Part shown: in pieces, positions 1-9,800 of the stretch
Layout of the letters: every line of letters begins with the position of its first letter
How positions within the stretch are numbered: the first letter of the stretch is position 1
Assembly (NCBI GenBank): GCA_024803745.1
Contig: JANJXV010000189.1
Span: 1,192,861-1,256,860, forward strand
DNA: 64,000 bases
Reading direction: 5' to 3'
Origin: Megascapheus bottae
Taxonomy: Eukaryota > Chordata > Mammalia > Rodentia > Geomyidae
Made by a program: the position numbers and the translations under genes
Notes under the pieces: generated by a model
The model's database searches: none
Told to the model about the DNA's origin: nothing
The model's input: only the letters and a program-made list of their open reading frames with translations

Positions 1-601
1 TCAGGGGCCATTGGGCTGGCCAATGTTTTTTAGATATCACAGACACATCTGCTCCAGTGTCTAATATTCCTTTAAAGGGCTTTTCTTGTATAAATATAGT
101 CATCTCAGGCCTCTCTTGTTTTATGCTTTGTACCCAATAGATATCAGAAGATCTAAATCCTCTCTGTCCACATGGGGAATTAGCAGTCTCCCCGGGAGGT
201 AAAGGCACAAGTATTAGTTGTGCTAATTTTTGACCGGCTGGGATCGATACCACGTGTTTCGGGGCAGAGGCCATAACTTTGATTTCTCCAGTAAAATCCT
301 GGTCAATTTTGCCAGGTGTAATCTGTATCCCTTTAAGGGCTGAGCTACTTCGCCCTAACAGCAATCCAGCCACTCCCAGGGGAAGGGGGCCGAAGACCTC
401 CGTGGGGAGAGCTTGTGTCCCCATCTCTGGGGTCAATACTGAGCAGGTGGAGGAACAGAGGTCCAATCCTGCACTGCCTGGGGTGGCACGGAGGAGGCTG
501 GAGACTGATCTTGGGGGGTTGTTAGAAGATGCACTTGTGGCCGAGAAGAGGGAGGGACTGCCCCATGGTTTTGCGGGGCCAGGGGCTGGCCCCTTCTCCA
601 G
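1..601 (-). CDS. pro: pro: dUTPase-protease, 3' truncated by window edge
   Basis: The frame is open for 200 codons from the slip site to the window edge. The dUTPase domain shows its motifs in order: AGLDL (residues 44-48), LLGRSS (81-86), GKIDQDFTGE (97-106), AQL within a hydrophobic strand, and the C-terminal arginine/glycine motif RGFRSSD. The aspartic protease follows, with its catalytic DTGAD starting at residue 181 (positions 61 to 47). This gag-NC/dUTPase/protease order is diagnostic of betaretroviruses. dUTPase hydrolyses dUTP; the protease matures the polyproteins. No stop or frameshift is seen in the part present. Whether the rest is intact is unknown. Confidence 0.88.
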   Translation of the reverse strand, partial: MEKGPAPGPAKPWGSPSLFSATSASSNNPPRSVSSLLRATPGSAGLDLCSSTCSVLTPEMGTQALPTEVFGPLPLGVAGLLLGRSSSALKGIQITPGKIDQDFTGEIKVMASAPKHVVSIPAGQKLAQLILVPLPPGETANSPCGQRGFRSSDIYWVQSIKQERPEMTIFIQEKPFKGILDTGADVSVISKKHWPAQWPL

Positions 602-930
602 TTTCCCGAAAACGGGCAGCCATTGCGATTTGTTGCTGAGTTGCAATCTTTAGCCCAGTGCTTCCCTTTACCACAGCGTGGACATGTGCCAGGTGATTTT
701 TCTCTGTTTAACCTGGCCTGGCGTGGGCATTGCGTCATCCAATGTCCTATTTGTCCACAAGAAAAGCAACGCCCTGGGGGTCTAGCATCCTGAGAATGCC
801 GCTGACCTCTGTATTTTAGAAATTCAGTAACAGTCTTTCCTTGAGGAGCGGCGGCTAAAGTAAGGCCTTGTACATGGGAGGGTCCAATATCAGCACACAG
901 TGAAATAAAGTCCGTGATTCCTCCCTTATT
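433..930 (-). pseudogene. gag: gag capsid tail and nucleocapsid
   Basis: This frame is open from about 930 to the gag stop at 433. It carries two intact CCHC zinc knuckles: CFSCGQIGHWMTQC (727-768) and CPRCGKGKHWAKDC (643-684), both C-x2-C-x4-H-x4-C, which bind genomic RNA. The C-terminal part overlaps the pro frame by about 170 bases, the arrangement expected for -1 ribosomal frameshifting. It is cut off from upstream gag by the indel near 930. Confidence 0.88.
575..607 (-). promoter_or_regulatory. gag-pro -1 ribosomal frameshift signal
   Basis: The heptamer GGGAAAC (601-607, minus strand) sits in the nucleocapsid frame as G GGA AAC, the correct X XXY YYZ phasing. A 7-base spacer follows, then an 8-base-pair GC stem (GGGGCCAG, three-base loop, CTGGCCCC; 575-593). 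The -1 frame entered at this point is exactly the open dUTPase-protease frame. GGGAAAC is a known betaretroviral gag-pro slippery sequence. Confidence 0.85.
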
Positions 931-1787
931 CCTATGGGGTCTGATAGCCGCCTACAGGCAGCGTTGGCATTTTCATAGGCTATGTGTCTAACTATAATCC
1001 TCCTTGCATTCTCATCTTGTACTAGGCGGTCTGCAGTTTCCATTAATCGAGACAAAAATTCTAGATAAGGTTCATTCGGTCCCTGTTTAACTTCTACTAG
1101 ATTTTTTGTACGATTGGAATTGCGTAACCTTTTCCAAGCCTCTCTGGCCGCAGCATTTATTTGTAAATAGGCCTCCTTTGCATAACCCAATTGATCTTCG
1201 GTGTTTTTATAGGTTCCCTCTCCTAACAACTGATCAACAGTGTAAGGCAGGTTCTTAGACCCATTTGTTTCAATTTTAGCCCGACACTGTGCAGTGAACT
1301 CTGTCTCCCATAATAAGTACTCTCCTGCACTAAGGCATGCTCTGGAAAGCCGCTTCCAGTCATTTGGGCATGCAATACCAGCACACGCGGCCTCCAATAT
1401 TACTTGAGTAAAAGGGGCAGTTGGCCCATATTGGGAGCAGGCACTTTTTAAATCCTGTAATAGTTTAACAGGAACAGGTTGATGGTATACTTGTTCATCA
1501 TGATCAACTAAACCAGGGAAGCATCGAGGCCCTGAAATATCTTCCCTCTCTCTAGCAGCCTGAGTCAGGTTTAATTGCGATGCACTGTGCCTGGTTGTGG
1601 TGCCTGTTAAAAGGGACTTGTTGCTAGGGCCTTTAGGCTTGCCTAAAGGTTGAAAAAGGGATTGAGGCCGCAAGGCTGCAGCCGGTGGCGGTGGGTGTGA
1701 GGGGTAAGGTTTAGAATCAGACATCATAGTGGCCTGAGGGTCATCTTTCTTTCCTACTTCTGGGGGGGCTCTCTGCTCCATCCCCAT
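855..1787 (-). pseudogene. gag: gag proline-rich linker and capsid region
   Basis: A proline-rich segment (about residues 30-60) precedes a capsid domain containing PVPVKLLQDLK and SQYGPTAPF, hallmarks of betaretroviral capsid N-termini. The major homology region QGPNEPYLEFLSRL lies near residue 236 (about 1043-1088). The frame ends at 855, but homology leaves it earlier: near 930 the capsid tail (KGGITDFISLCADIG) continues in another frame. So there are two indels in gag, one on each side of this block. Confidence 0.87.
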
Positions 1788-2314
1788 TTCGATAGAAAAT
1801 GTAGCATTTCTTCTAACTTCTTCTCTATCGTAGCCACCCGGCCCTCCATTGACTCATCATAACTTTCCTCCTTGATATTCAAACCTGAATTCTGATACTC
1901 AATATCTACTAGTTGTTGTTCCCTTTTCAAGATCTCACTTAGACTCTCTTGGGCTGCTGCATATGGCTCAGCCTCAGGTTTTTCAGAAGGGTCCTTTAGC
2001 TCATAAATTTCCCTTAATTCAAGATTAAGTTCAGCATTCTCATGTTGAGGATCTATGCATTCATTTACTAGATTCCATACATCAATAGCCTCTACTGGGG
2101 TCTTTTCGGGGCCATATACATTATAATATTCTTGAATTCTTTTTCCTATCTGCTGCCAGGTTTTTTGGAATTTCTCCTCTAAAAACCTCAGGCATGCCTC
2201 CTCGACAAACTGTAGGAAGCTCTGAAGCACCCCCTTTTCCACCCACGTTCCGTGGGCTTCAAGTAGGTCTCTTAAGATCGGTACAAATGCCCTATGGCTA
2301 TTAACTTGACCCAT
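1754..2314 (-). pseudogene. gag: gag matrix region (frame 1 of a broken gag)
   Basis: The frame starts at a true ATG (2312-2314) with MGQ, the N-terminal glycine signal for myristoylation typical of retroviral matrix. It is followed by a helical matrix-like domain, then a charged linker with coiled-coil character (about residues 110-175). It stops at 1754 just after a run of seven C (1771-1777 on the minus strand). The capsid frame continues one base off from there, so the Gag polyprotein is interrupted. In an active betaretrovirus this would be one uninterrupted frame. Confidence 0.85.
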
Positions 2315-2419
2315 AATTTTTACTCCTGACTATACACTCTCTTAAGATCCTCTCTTAATAGTCCTACGATGTGTTACTCACCACAGCGGGGTCCTCCACA
2401 GTCGTCCCAGATTTTCAGG

Positions 2420-2437
2420 GTCCCTGTTCGGGCGCCA
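2420..2437 (-). other. Retroviral primer binding site, tRNA-Lys3 type
   Basis: The 18-base minus-strand sequence TGGCGCCCGAACAGGGAC is a perfect complement of the 3' end of tRNA-Lys(UUU), the primer used by several betaretroviruses and lentiviruses. It sits two bases inside the LTR edge, as expected for initiation of minus-strand DNA synthesis. Confidence 0.95.
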
Positions 2438-2439
2438 GA

Positions 2440-2777
2440 TGCCGGGGCCTACCGGCAGCAAATTGGGGTTCCTGAAATAGGGGGCAGGGACTGGAAAAAT
2501 TAGAAGAGAGACAAACACATCGGGTCCGGGAGGTCTGCAGCCCAGGCAAAAACTGCAGCGCCCCTTTTATTCTCAACTCAAAGTTTATATCCCTCCTTGA
2601 GACCAGGGCACTGCCAGGTGTTACATCCAGATAGTTAATCAGGGAACTGTTGGGGGTTACATTCATATGGTAAATCTCAGATCAATTGAACAGGAGAAGG
2701 CCAAAAAACAATAAGACAATCAAGCAATTATCTGATGCAAATCAAAGTACAGTTTGATTCCACTCTTGCTCCTGACA
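2440..2777 (-). repeat. 5' LTR of the provirus
   Basis: On the minus strand it starts TGTCAGGAGC at 2777 and ends CCCCGGCA at 2440, two bases before the primer site. It holds a TATAAA-like box (about 2583-2588) and AATAAA (about 2569-2574), so promoter and polyadenylation signals sit very close together. The outer edge is set by the TG...CA rule only; no second LTR is present for comparison. Length is about 338 bp. Confidence 0.8.
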
Positions 2778-3463
2778 ATGTTAGTCCTCCCATCTATTTT
2801 TCTTTTCTACCAATTCTGGCATAAATATGGACTATAATGTAAAAAATTTAATCTAAAAAGAGTTAAAAATGGAGTAATGTCCTAGAAGACTTGGTATTTC
2901 ACATCTGTAATCACAGCTAAGCAGGAGACACAGGTAAAGAATTAAAGTCCAATGTTGGCTTTGCAAAAAAAAAAAAATACCAGAAAAATAAACTGAAAAT
3001 GTTTGGAAAATAACTAAAAAGCAAGAAAAAGCTGGGGCTTTATCTCAGCCTAGTAAGTGTGAGGTCCTGAATTCAAAGTATACTACTGCCCAACAATCTA
3101 AGTAAAAAGCTACCAAGGAATTAGGGTTCTATTTTCTTTAGCCTCCTGGTAGTAAGGATTATGGCCATGAGCCACTGGTAGCCATCTAAGTGTAGTCATT
3201 ATTCATGCTTCACAAAATAGACTCTCAAACTGCTAGGCTCCCCAGTAGAAGTCATGTTTCAACTTATTTTCAACACATATGCTAGAGAAAAACTAATTCT
3301 TTTTTTCATATATTTTTATTGTAATTAATAGAAGGAGAAAAACTAATTCTTATCCAGCACTACTTATTATTGATACATTTTTAGGTCGTGGTCATTTGCT
3401 ATTATTTGCAGAATATATGGCAATATAATTTTTTGGATTTTGAGCTTAGAATGAACGTTAATC

Positions 3464-3660
3464 TTTTTTTTTTTGCCAGTCCTGGGCTTGAGCTCAGGGC
3501 TTGAGCACTGTCCTTGGACTTTCTCAAGGCTAGAGCTCTACCATTTGAGCCACAGCACCACTTCCGGCTTTTTTCTATGTATGTGGTACCAAGGAATCGA
3601 ACCCGGGTCTTCGTGCATGCTAGGCAGGCACTTTAACCATTAGGCCAAACTCCCGGCCCC
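3464..3660 (-). repeat. Dimeric ID-type SINE
   Basis: Two ID-like halves are read on the minus strand, each with pol III A- and B-box-like sequence (B box GGTTCGATTCC type), and an oligo-A tail seen as a T run at 3464. This copy is young-looking with few changes from the other copies here. Confidence 0.85.
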
Positions 3661-3796
3661 TGAACTTTAATCTTCTATCTCTGTTTCCTGCTTAGCTGGG
3701 ATTATAGATGTGAGACACCAGGTCATCTAGGATATTACTCATTTCAACAGGAAGGAGTCAGGCATGTACAATTACCCACCCACCATCCCCCACCTT

Positions 3797-4040
3797 TTTT
3801 TTTTTTTTGTCCATTGTGGTACTTGAACTTTGGGCCTGGGCACTGTCCCTGAGCTCTTCAGCTCAAGGCTACTGCCCTACCCCTTGAACCACAGCGCCCC
3901 TTCCAGTTTTCTTGTGATTAATTTGAGACAAAGAGGCTCAAAGACTTTAGTGCCCAATATAGCTTTGCACCATGATCCACAGATCTCAGCCTCTTGAGTA
4001 GCTAGCTAGGATTACAGGTGTGAGCCACAGTGCCTGGCAA
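3797..4040 (-). repeat. B1-ID composite SINE
   Basis: On the minus strand a 7SL/B1-like left half (CTGTAATCCTAGCTA type, ending near 4040) is joined to an ID-like right half and an A tail at 3797. Confidence 0.8.
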
Positions 4041-4789
4041 AATACCCCTTTTCAAAGACATTAGTGGATAAAAATGAGAGTGGGGAAAATATAACAGGAA
4101 CCATCATCTAAATAGGCTGATCGGTGAAGTATTAGGACAGGAAATTCAGGATGGTTTTTATTATTCCAGGCAAAGTCATCACTGTCTTTTCCTGAGCTCG
4201 CTTACCAGGGTACTGAAGGAATACATCTCCAGAGACCGGGGCAGCACGTTTAGAAATAGGCCCAAGACCCACCATTCGGCTACATGCCAGGACTCAGCAC
4301 TGAAGTCCATCTGAAAGTCCATGCAACCTGGTCCTCTCTGTAACAGCTGTCCTTTTCCCACTGCTATTCTTCCTCACATAGTAGCTCAAATAGTTCTCAA
4401 GTTCCCTGCAAATTATTACACCTTTATTTTGCTTGACACTAATCTTACTACTTGTGAATTGATACTGAATTCAGAGAACTGAATTTCCAGTTACATGGGA
4501 AAGTGGGAAACTGCACACAGAGGTGATCTAGAAATTACAAAGTCAAGTGAAACACATTCCAGAGCTAAGAAAAAAATTTATAAAACTATGAAAAATGCAG
4601 ATTTCAAACAGTGATCTGCAAGAACAGCTAATGTCTGGGTTCAAGGGGGAAGGCTCAAGAAATGGACTGAGGTCTGCCTCTCACAGGCCAAGCAGGTGAA
4701 CTTGGAGGTGGGAATCTAGAGGCCCAGGAGGGAAGGAAGTGCTGAGCTAGAGGCAGGGGGAGGGCTTTGTTACGCATCACCCCTCCCCC

Positions 4790-4830
4790 TTTGTGACTTA
4801 CTGCAAAGCAGGCCTCTGTGATGTCAGCCT
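4790..4830 (+). promoter_or_regulatory. Possible SPATA31 upstream region with CRE-like site
   Basis: A TGATGTCA octamer (one base off the palindromic CRE) lies at 4819-4826, about 75 bases before the exon 1 ATG. CREM/CREB sites are common in testis promoters. No TATA box is evident, so this is a suggestion only. Confidence 0.25.
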
Positions 4831-4901
4831 TCATTGACTATATGTTGCCAAAGGAAATGCCCAGAGCTCAGTTGCTCACGAGCAATAGTGCGATTCAGAT
4901 G

Positions 4902-5093
4902 ATGGAGAATCCCCTCTCTTCACTGAAAAGCCTTGCGATCCCCTGGCTGAGCCTCGACCTCACCACCTTGGCAATGGACATGTCCCTTGCCATTGTGTGT
5001 GGAGTGGGGCTCTTCCTCCTGCTACTGCTCCTGCCCTGCTTCAAGGGAAATCCACCCTCACCCACTCCTGTGCAAAAGAACAAGATGAGGAAG
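4902..5093 (+). pseudogene. SPATA31 copy 1 exon 1 (transmembrane exon)
   Basis: The ATG at 4902 begins MENPLSSLKS, the family's N-terminus, and is preferred over upstream in-frame starts. A hydrophobic segment (about residues 24-46, rich in L/V/G/F) is the family's single membrane helix, followed by a basic cytosolic tail ending KMRK. At the expected boundary the sequence is AAG|TTAAG, suggesting that an ancestral GTAAG donor lost its first G. Using the GT one base earlier would shift the frame. Confidence 0.75.
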
Positions 5094-5109
5094 TTAAGAA
5101 CCCCAGGGA

Positions 5110-5290
5110 CAGACCACCCAAAGATGGACATATACATATATATGCATATATAATGGAATTTTACTCATCCATTAGAAGGAATCATACTGTACAATTTGTA
5201 AAGAAAGCAGACTTGGAAAAATTAATGAATTAAGCAGGGTCAGAGACAAGATCATGTATTCCTTTATATGTGGAAGCTAGATTTAGCTTA
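5110..5290 (+). mobile_element. L1 3' fragment in intron 1
   Basis: It resembles the end of L1 ORF2: TATAATGGAATTTTACTCATCC, the stretch preceding AAAATTAATGAAT, and TATGTGGAAGCTAGAT. Old and truncated at both ends. Confidence 0.65.
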
Positions 5291-5766
5291 CAACTCACAC
5301 ATATGTTCAGTGGTATGCAAGTGTATAGAAATGTATTCACTGAAAAATGATAGATTCAAGGGAGATTTCAAAGTGCAATTCCTTAGAAAGCCAAAACCCT
5401 GAAACTCAGCATCCCAGAGCAGAGCTCCTGAGAGGGAGGGGACTTGGACTCTCAACCTCATGTCACACCAAGGACCTGAGTACCACATTTTTACCCAGTG
5501 TTAGGTTGCTTACAGGGCTGTTCCAAGCCCACACAAAGCTCCCAGCACAGGCTAAGGTCAACATGCAAAAAACAGGAAGCTGGGGGAACCTGGAAACCTG
5601 GGTGTGTGGTCCTGTGAAAGCAGAAATAATTTGCCACACTAAATATGGGGAAAGACAATGCAGGGACAAAGGAAGAGAGCAGCATTTTATCCAGGAACAG
5701 CACGTATCTGAACTTCTCTAGGGAAAGTAGAAAAGAGGTCTAAATCCTGTCTCTCTCATCTCTCAG

Positions 5767-5821
5767 CATCATGTGGAGAAGAGAGGCCAGATGAGGAGAA
5801 AGAATAAAAGTACTCTGAAAG
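5767..5821 (+). pseudogene. SPATA31 copy 1 exon 2
   Basis: The acceptor CTCATCTCTCAG and donor GTAAGT are good. The 55 bases translate to HHVEKRGQMRRKNKSTLK plus one base, matching the basic exon 2 of SPATA31 proteins in length, phase and charge. No equivalent is seen upstream of copy 2. Confidence 0.72.
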
Positions 5822-5959
5822 GTAAGTTCTGCATTTTGTCTCAAGGGGAGATCTCTGACTCTGATAACCAGAGCCAGGATGCCAAGGATGTCAGGTTTTG
5901 GGTAGCCTTTAGAAGGAAAGTAATCAGAAATCCCCTTGGAATGAAGCTGATATGCTTCA

Positions 5960-6256
5960 TCACAAAGTAGGGAGGGGCTCAGAGGCTGTGAGGTAACTGC
6001 CTCAATAGTGAGGTGTGTCACAAAGTGGGAGGAGTTAAGAGGCTATGTATGAGATAACACTGCCTTGATAGGGAGATGAGTCACAAAGGGAGGAATGGCC
6101 AAAAGGCAAAGTGAGGTAACATTCCTTGGAGAGTGAGGTCTGTCACATGGGGAGGAACTAAAGAGACTATGTATGAGACAGCATTCCTTGAGAAGGAGGT
6201 GTGTCACAAAGGAGGGCTAGGAGGCTGAGGCAAGCCTGCCTAGATAGGGAGGTGTG
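5960..6256 (+). repeat. Minisatellite of about 60-bp units
   Basis: Five diverged tandem units start TCACAAAG or similar at 5960, 6018, 6081, 6143 and 6203, each ending GGTGTG or a variant. It lies in intron 2 of copy 1. It stops at 6256, immediately before sequence shared with copy 2 begins (6259). Confidence 0.8.
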
Positions 6257-6563
6257 ACCTCCAAGTCCCAGTGTGGACAAACTCACATCCCTAAGAAATA
6301 TAATACGAATGAGATCCTTTTCCTTCCGATTCAAGAGAGTTTCTGCAGGCCATAGTTTGGCAGAGTTGAAAGCACCTTGTAAATAAAGAAGCACTACCCC
6401 TCTCTAAGCCCTCTTAGCACTGGAACCTGCCTTGTGGCCATGAATAAAAATTTGAGATCCAGTGGATCTTCCATGGTCTCTAACAAAGGAATGTCTCATT
6501 CCCCCCTCCTGTAAAATCTAGGGGTTCTCCCATGTCTGCCATAACCACAGTGTGTGTTTCTAG

Positions 6564-6620
6564 CTTGCAGAGACAGTAAGAGCTTGAGACATTCACGATC
6601 TAGTTTCCCTTCCTTACCTG
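6564..6620 (+). pseudogene. SPATA31 copy 1 exon 3 (broken)
   Basis: The acceptor TTTCTAG is kept. Compared with the intact exon in copy 2 (16408-16468), several bases are missing in the middle. The donor segment AGGTAAAG is replaced by TGG, leaving no GT donor. The reading frame is shifted. Confidence 0.75.
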
Positions 6621-6861
6621 GATTTTCCTCTTGTGACTGAGCCTGCATTTCTTCTCTAGATAATGGGGTTATCTCGGGGTTGAGGAAGACTTCGGGTTGG
6701 CACAGGATGGCACTGATAGGAAGATGTGGGATACAGAGAAGTCTAGGGGCTGTGTAAAAGATGGCAGGGTGTGCTTCAGTAGGTAGACAGCAGGTAGTCA
6801 CAATTGCCCATCCTCCTGGGCCTATCAGTTGCTGAAGAAAGTTTGTCTCTGTCTCCTGCAG

Positions 6862-9800
6862 CCACCTAGGGAAGTTCAGTGACAACAGCAGCTCCAGGCA
6901 CTTATTAAAAGGAGACACCCTAGGTGAAGTTGTCAAATCAGCGTCTGCTGCAGCCCACCCGTCAGCTGGACACTGTGAAGAGGACGCTTTCTCCAGCACT
7001 GCGTCCCCAAAGGCTTCCCCAGCTCCTTCCCACGAGGGCTTGCAGCCTCTGGCCTCTACCTTGTCACCAGTCCAGACATGTTCCTCAGTTCCTGCTGAGA
7101 CACAGTCACACCACACTGCGCCTCAGCCTCCAGAGCTGTTGATTCCTCTAGAACATCCTTCTCCCCATTCTCTTTCTCCTCCCCGTTCTCTTTCTCCTCC
7201 ACCTGTGGCCTGCACTCCACCCAGCCATGACTCAAACTCGGGTCTTCCATCTAACTTCAGGGAAGTTCCACCAGAAAGCACCCCACGGAGCTGCTCTCCA
7301 ACCAACAGCTCTCAGGTGCCTTCTCCTAGCCCAGCCCTCAACTCTAACATCCTGGAGCTGCTGGAGGTAGTGATTAGTAAGAGGGCTAAGGAGAACGCTG
7401 GGGAGGAGAAAGAACACCCTCTGGATTCTCTGGGGAACATGATGAAGTCACTGGGCAGGGCCCAGGACGCGGCCATCCCACAGGCCTTCTGGAACACCAA
7501 GGGAGAATCCCAGCAGCTCCCTGCTTCTCCCCATGGTCTTACAGAAATGCAGCCAGCTGTTCTGGGGCCTTCCCTTTCTGCACAGCGAGTCCCTGGTGGC
7601 TCCTGTCCAAATGTCTGGGCAGCCACTAGTCTTACCCTCTGTTTTATTCAATACTTTCTATAATTTCATGCCAGCACAAGACCAAGATAATGTACTTCCA
7701 CAGCACTTTCCACCCCAGCCCTTACTGCAGCACTTCAGCCAATCACAAAACTACACTCCTGCCTTGACCTGGCTTCAGCCTCTACCACTGGCTGACAGCC
7801 AAGCTCAGGCCCATGTCCCATCCTATATGCCGGTCCTATCCTCTCATTCACCTCCAGTGAATTCCTGTACAGTCCCACCTGTTGTCCAACACCTAGAATA
7901 TCACCTTGCCAGGAAGCACCTGGAAAGTCAGAGAATTCTACCCGCTGTGGTCAATCAGTCTCTCAAGGCCTTTACACAAGATCAGGGCCTCTTACACCAG
8001 AGAGACTTTATCAAGACTCCAGGTGAATTCATCAGCGTTGAAATGAGGAAGAAGCTGGAAAACCACCTCCAAGAGAGGCTCATCCAGCACCTCCATAAAA
8101 GAAATTGTGAGATCCAGGTGTTTTCTGGGAAGAAATCCCGAGTAACAGACCAGGCAGAGGACAAGCCAGGGTGTTCACAGAACTCCAGGAATGTAGACGT
8201 TTGCTGCAGAAGGCAAGAGAGGGGAACCTCAGAGAGCTCTGCATCCCAGCAATGGGGGAACTCCAGAAAGGACCTGGAACATCACAGCACTGGGGTAGCC
8301 ACACAACTGGACAGGGATGCAGAAAGCTGCTCAGCAGATGGTGTGCAAGCTAATGCGCTGAGAGAATTAGAAAATGACGTGATGAGATCATCACATAGTG
8401 ATTCTGAATATTTTCCCCCAATTTATTCAGGTATGAATAGTCTAGGAGAAGCCCTAAGAGCCCATTTAAACAAAAAATGGGATCAGATCAACAGGGACAA
8501 GGTCCCTTTGCATGTTAGTCATTCCAGGGCTTCAACAGACCATGCCTTGGCCCCCCTTGAAAACTCCAGCTCCAGCATTACTGATACAGAAGCATCCTTG
8601 GATACTAGGGAAAGCTGCACGAGCTCCTCCCAGAAGGCTTTCCTCTTGGATGCTGCCACCCAACAGCTGCTGGAGGCACATATCAAGAAGCTTTGGGTGA
8701 AGCACAAGTGGGGCTTGTCCCTAAAGATTCTCAAGCCCATAAATCACCTTACTTTAAAAAAGGCTCTCCCTGTGGCCATTTCCCAGGAAGCTTCTCCACA
8801 CCTGGCCTGTTGTGACTTCAGGGCCAATCTCACCTCTAAGGGGGATGCATTCCAGGGAGAAGCTCTGGACAAATTGCCAAAAATGCCAGGGAGAGAAAAA
8901 TCAGGTGATACCACACAGCCTCCTCAAGCACCACCACGTGAAACCCTGAGCAGAACACTGGGTAGTCACCACTGTGATCCCTCAGTGGTCTCTCCACCTG
9001 GAGAAAAAGAGGGACTGCTCTCCAATTCCAAAACGTGCAGCCTTTTAGGAAGTACCTGGCACCAGGACATTGTGCCAGGATCAGAGGGAAGTAGTCCAGA
9101 GACAAATACCAGCCCAATAATGGGCATATGTGAGACACAGGAGAAAGAAAGCCTCTGCCATGGTGTGTCCATACGAGAGATCTTTGCATCTGACATGACT
9201 GAAGATCCCGTTGAAATGGCTGAGGTGGAAGAGAGACAGCCCACTAACTGGTCAGTCAACAAAGACTTACAAAATCTGAACCTTTTAGAATTTCTGAGGA
9301 CCACTCGAACGCCATTACCCTCCAGAAGTTCGATTGCTAGGCATCCACCAGGCTCATGCCTGAAAGACCAGGCAGAATCTAGCAGTACAAGTGAAAGTCC
9401 ACCTTTTGATGATAACTTGCAGGACTGCGACGCTGACACCTTCCTGCAAGAATGTGGACCCGACGTGCTGCTTGGCACCAACGTGCTGGCTTCACAGAGT
9501 TCTCTGAGTAGCTCACAGAACTTTTCCAGAAGCAGCACGTCCACTATCTATGAGTCAAGCTCTCCATTACGAACGGGAGGGCACAGCACAAAGCAAGAAC
9601 CTAAGACCTCCATCACCGATGGCCCATGGTACAGCATGGTGTTTCATGGCCCCGAAGAAGCAAAGAGCTGTGAGAGCCCAGAATACAGAAAGCAAAGCCT
9701 GCAGGAACAAGGCCCTCGCAAGGACAGAATTTGAACTCTCCTGCCCAGGTCAGGAAAGCAAGAAGCGCAAGGAAGAACTCTTCCCTATCTGCGTCAGAGA

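Larger units (their letters stand above)
1..2777 (-). mobile_element. Endogenous betaretrovirus-like provirus, 5' part
   Basis: Read on the minus strand the order is 5' LTR (2440-2777), primer binding site (2420-2437), gag (about 2314 to 433), a gag-pro recoding site (about 601), then dUTPase-protease running off the left edge. The order, the MGQ myristoylation start, two CCHC zinc knuckles, a dUTPase fused ahead of the protease and a tRNA-Lys3 primer site together fit a beta-type (class II) retrovirus. pol, env and the 3' LTR would lie left of the window and cannot be judged. Gag carries two frameshifts, so this copy cannot make a full Gag, while the nucleocapsid and dUTPase-protease frames are open. 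Both the family call and the orientation are well supported. Confidence 0.93.
2778..4789. other. Intergenic DNA with SINEs and an L1 tail
   Basis: No coding signal is visible. The stretch holds an antisense L1 3'-end scrap (about 3297-3334) and two minus-strand SINEs listed separately. Confidence 0.6.

Noticed and set aside
279..653. 124-codon plus-strand open frame at the left end
   Set aside because: It is antisense to the retroviral gag-pro region, whose motifs on the minus strand are unambiguous.
1765..1790. The seven-C run in gag as a second programmed frameshift site
   Set aside because: It is not in the X XXY YYZ phase relative to the matrix frame, and betaretroviral gag has no such site. 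A plain indel is simpler.
6496..7116. 206-codon minus-strand frame (and its copy at 16442-16969)
   Set aside because: It is antisense to SPATA31 exons 3-4. It persists in both copies only because the DNA is nearly identical.
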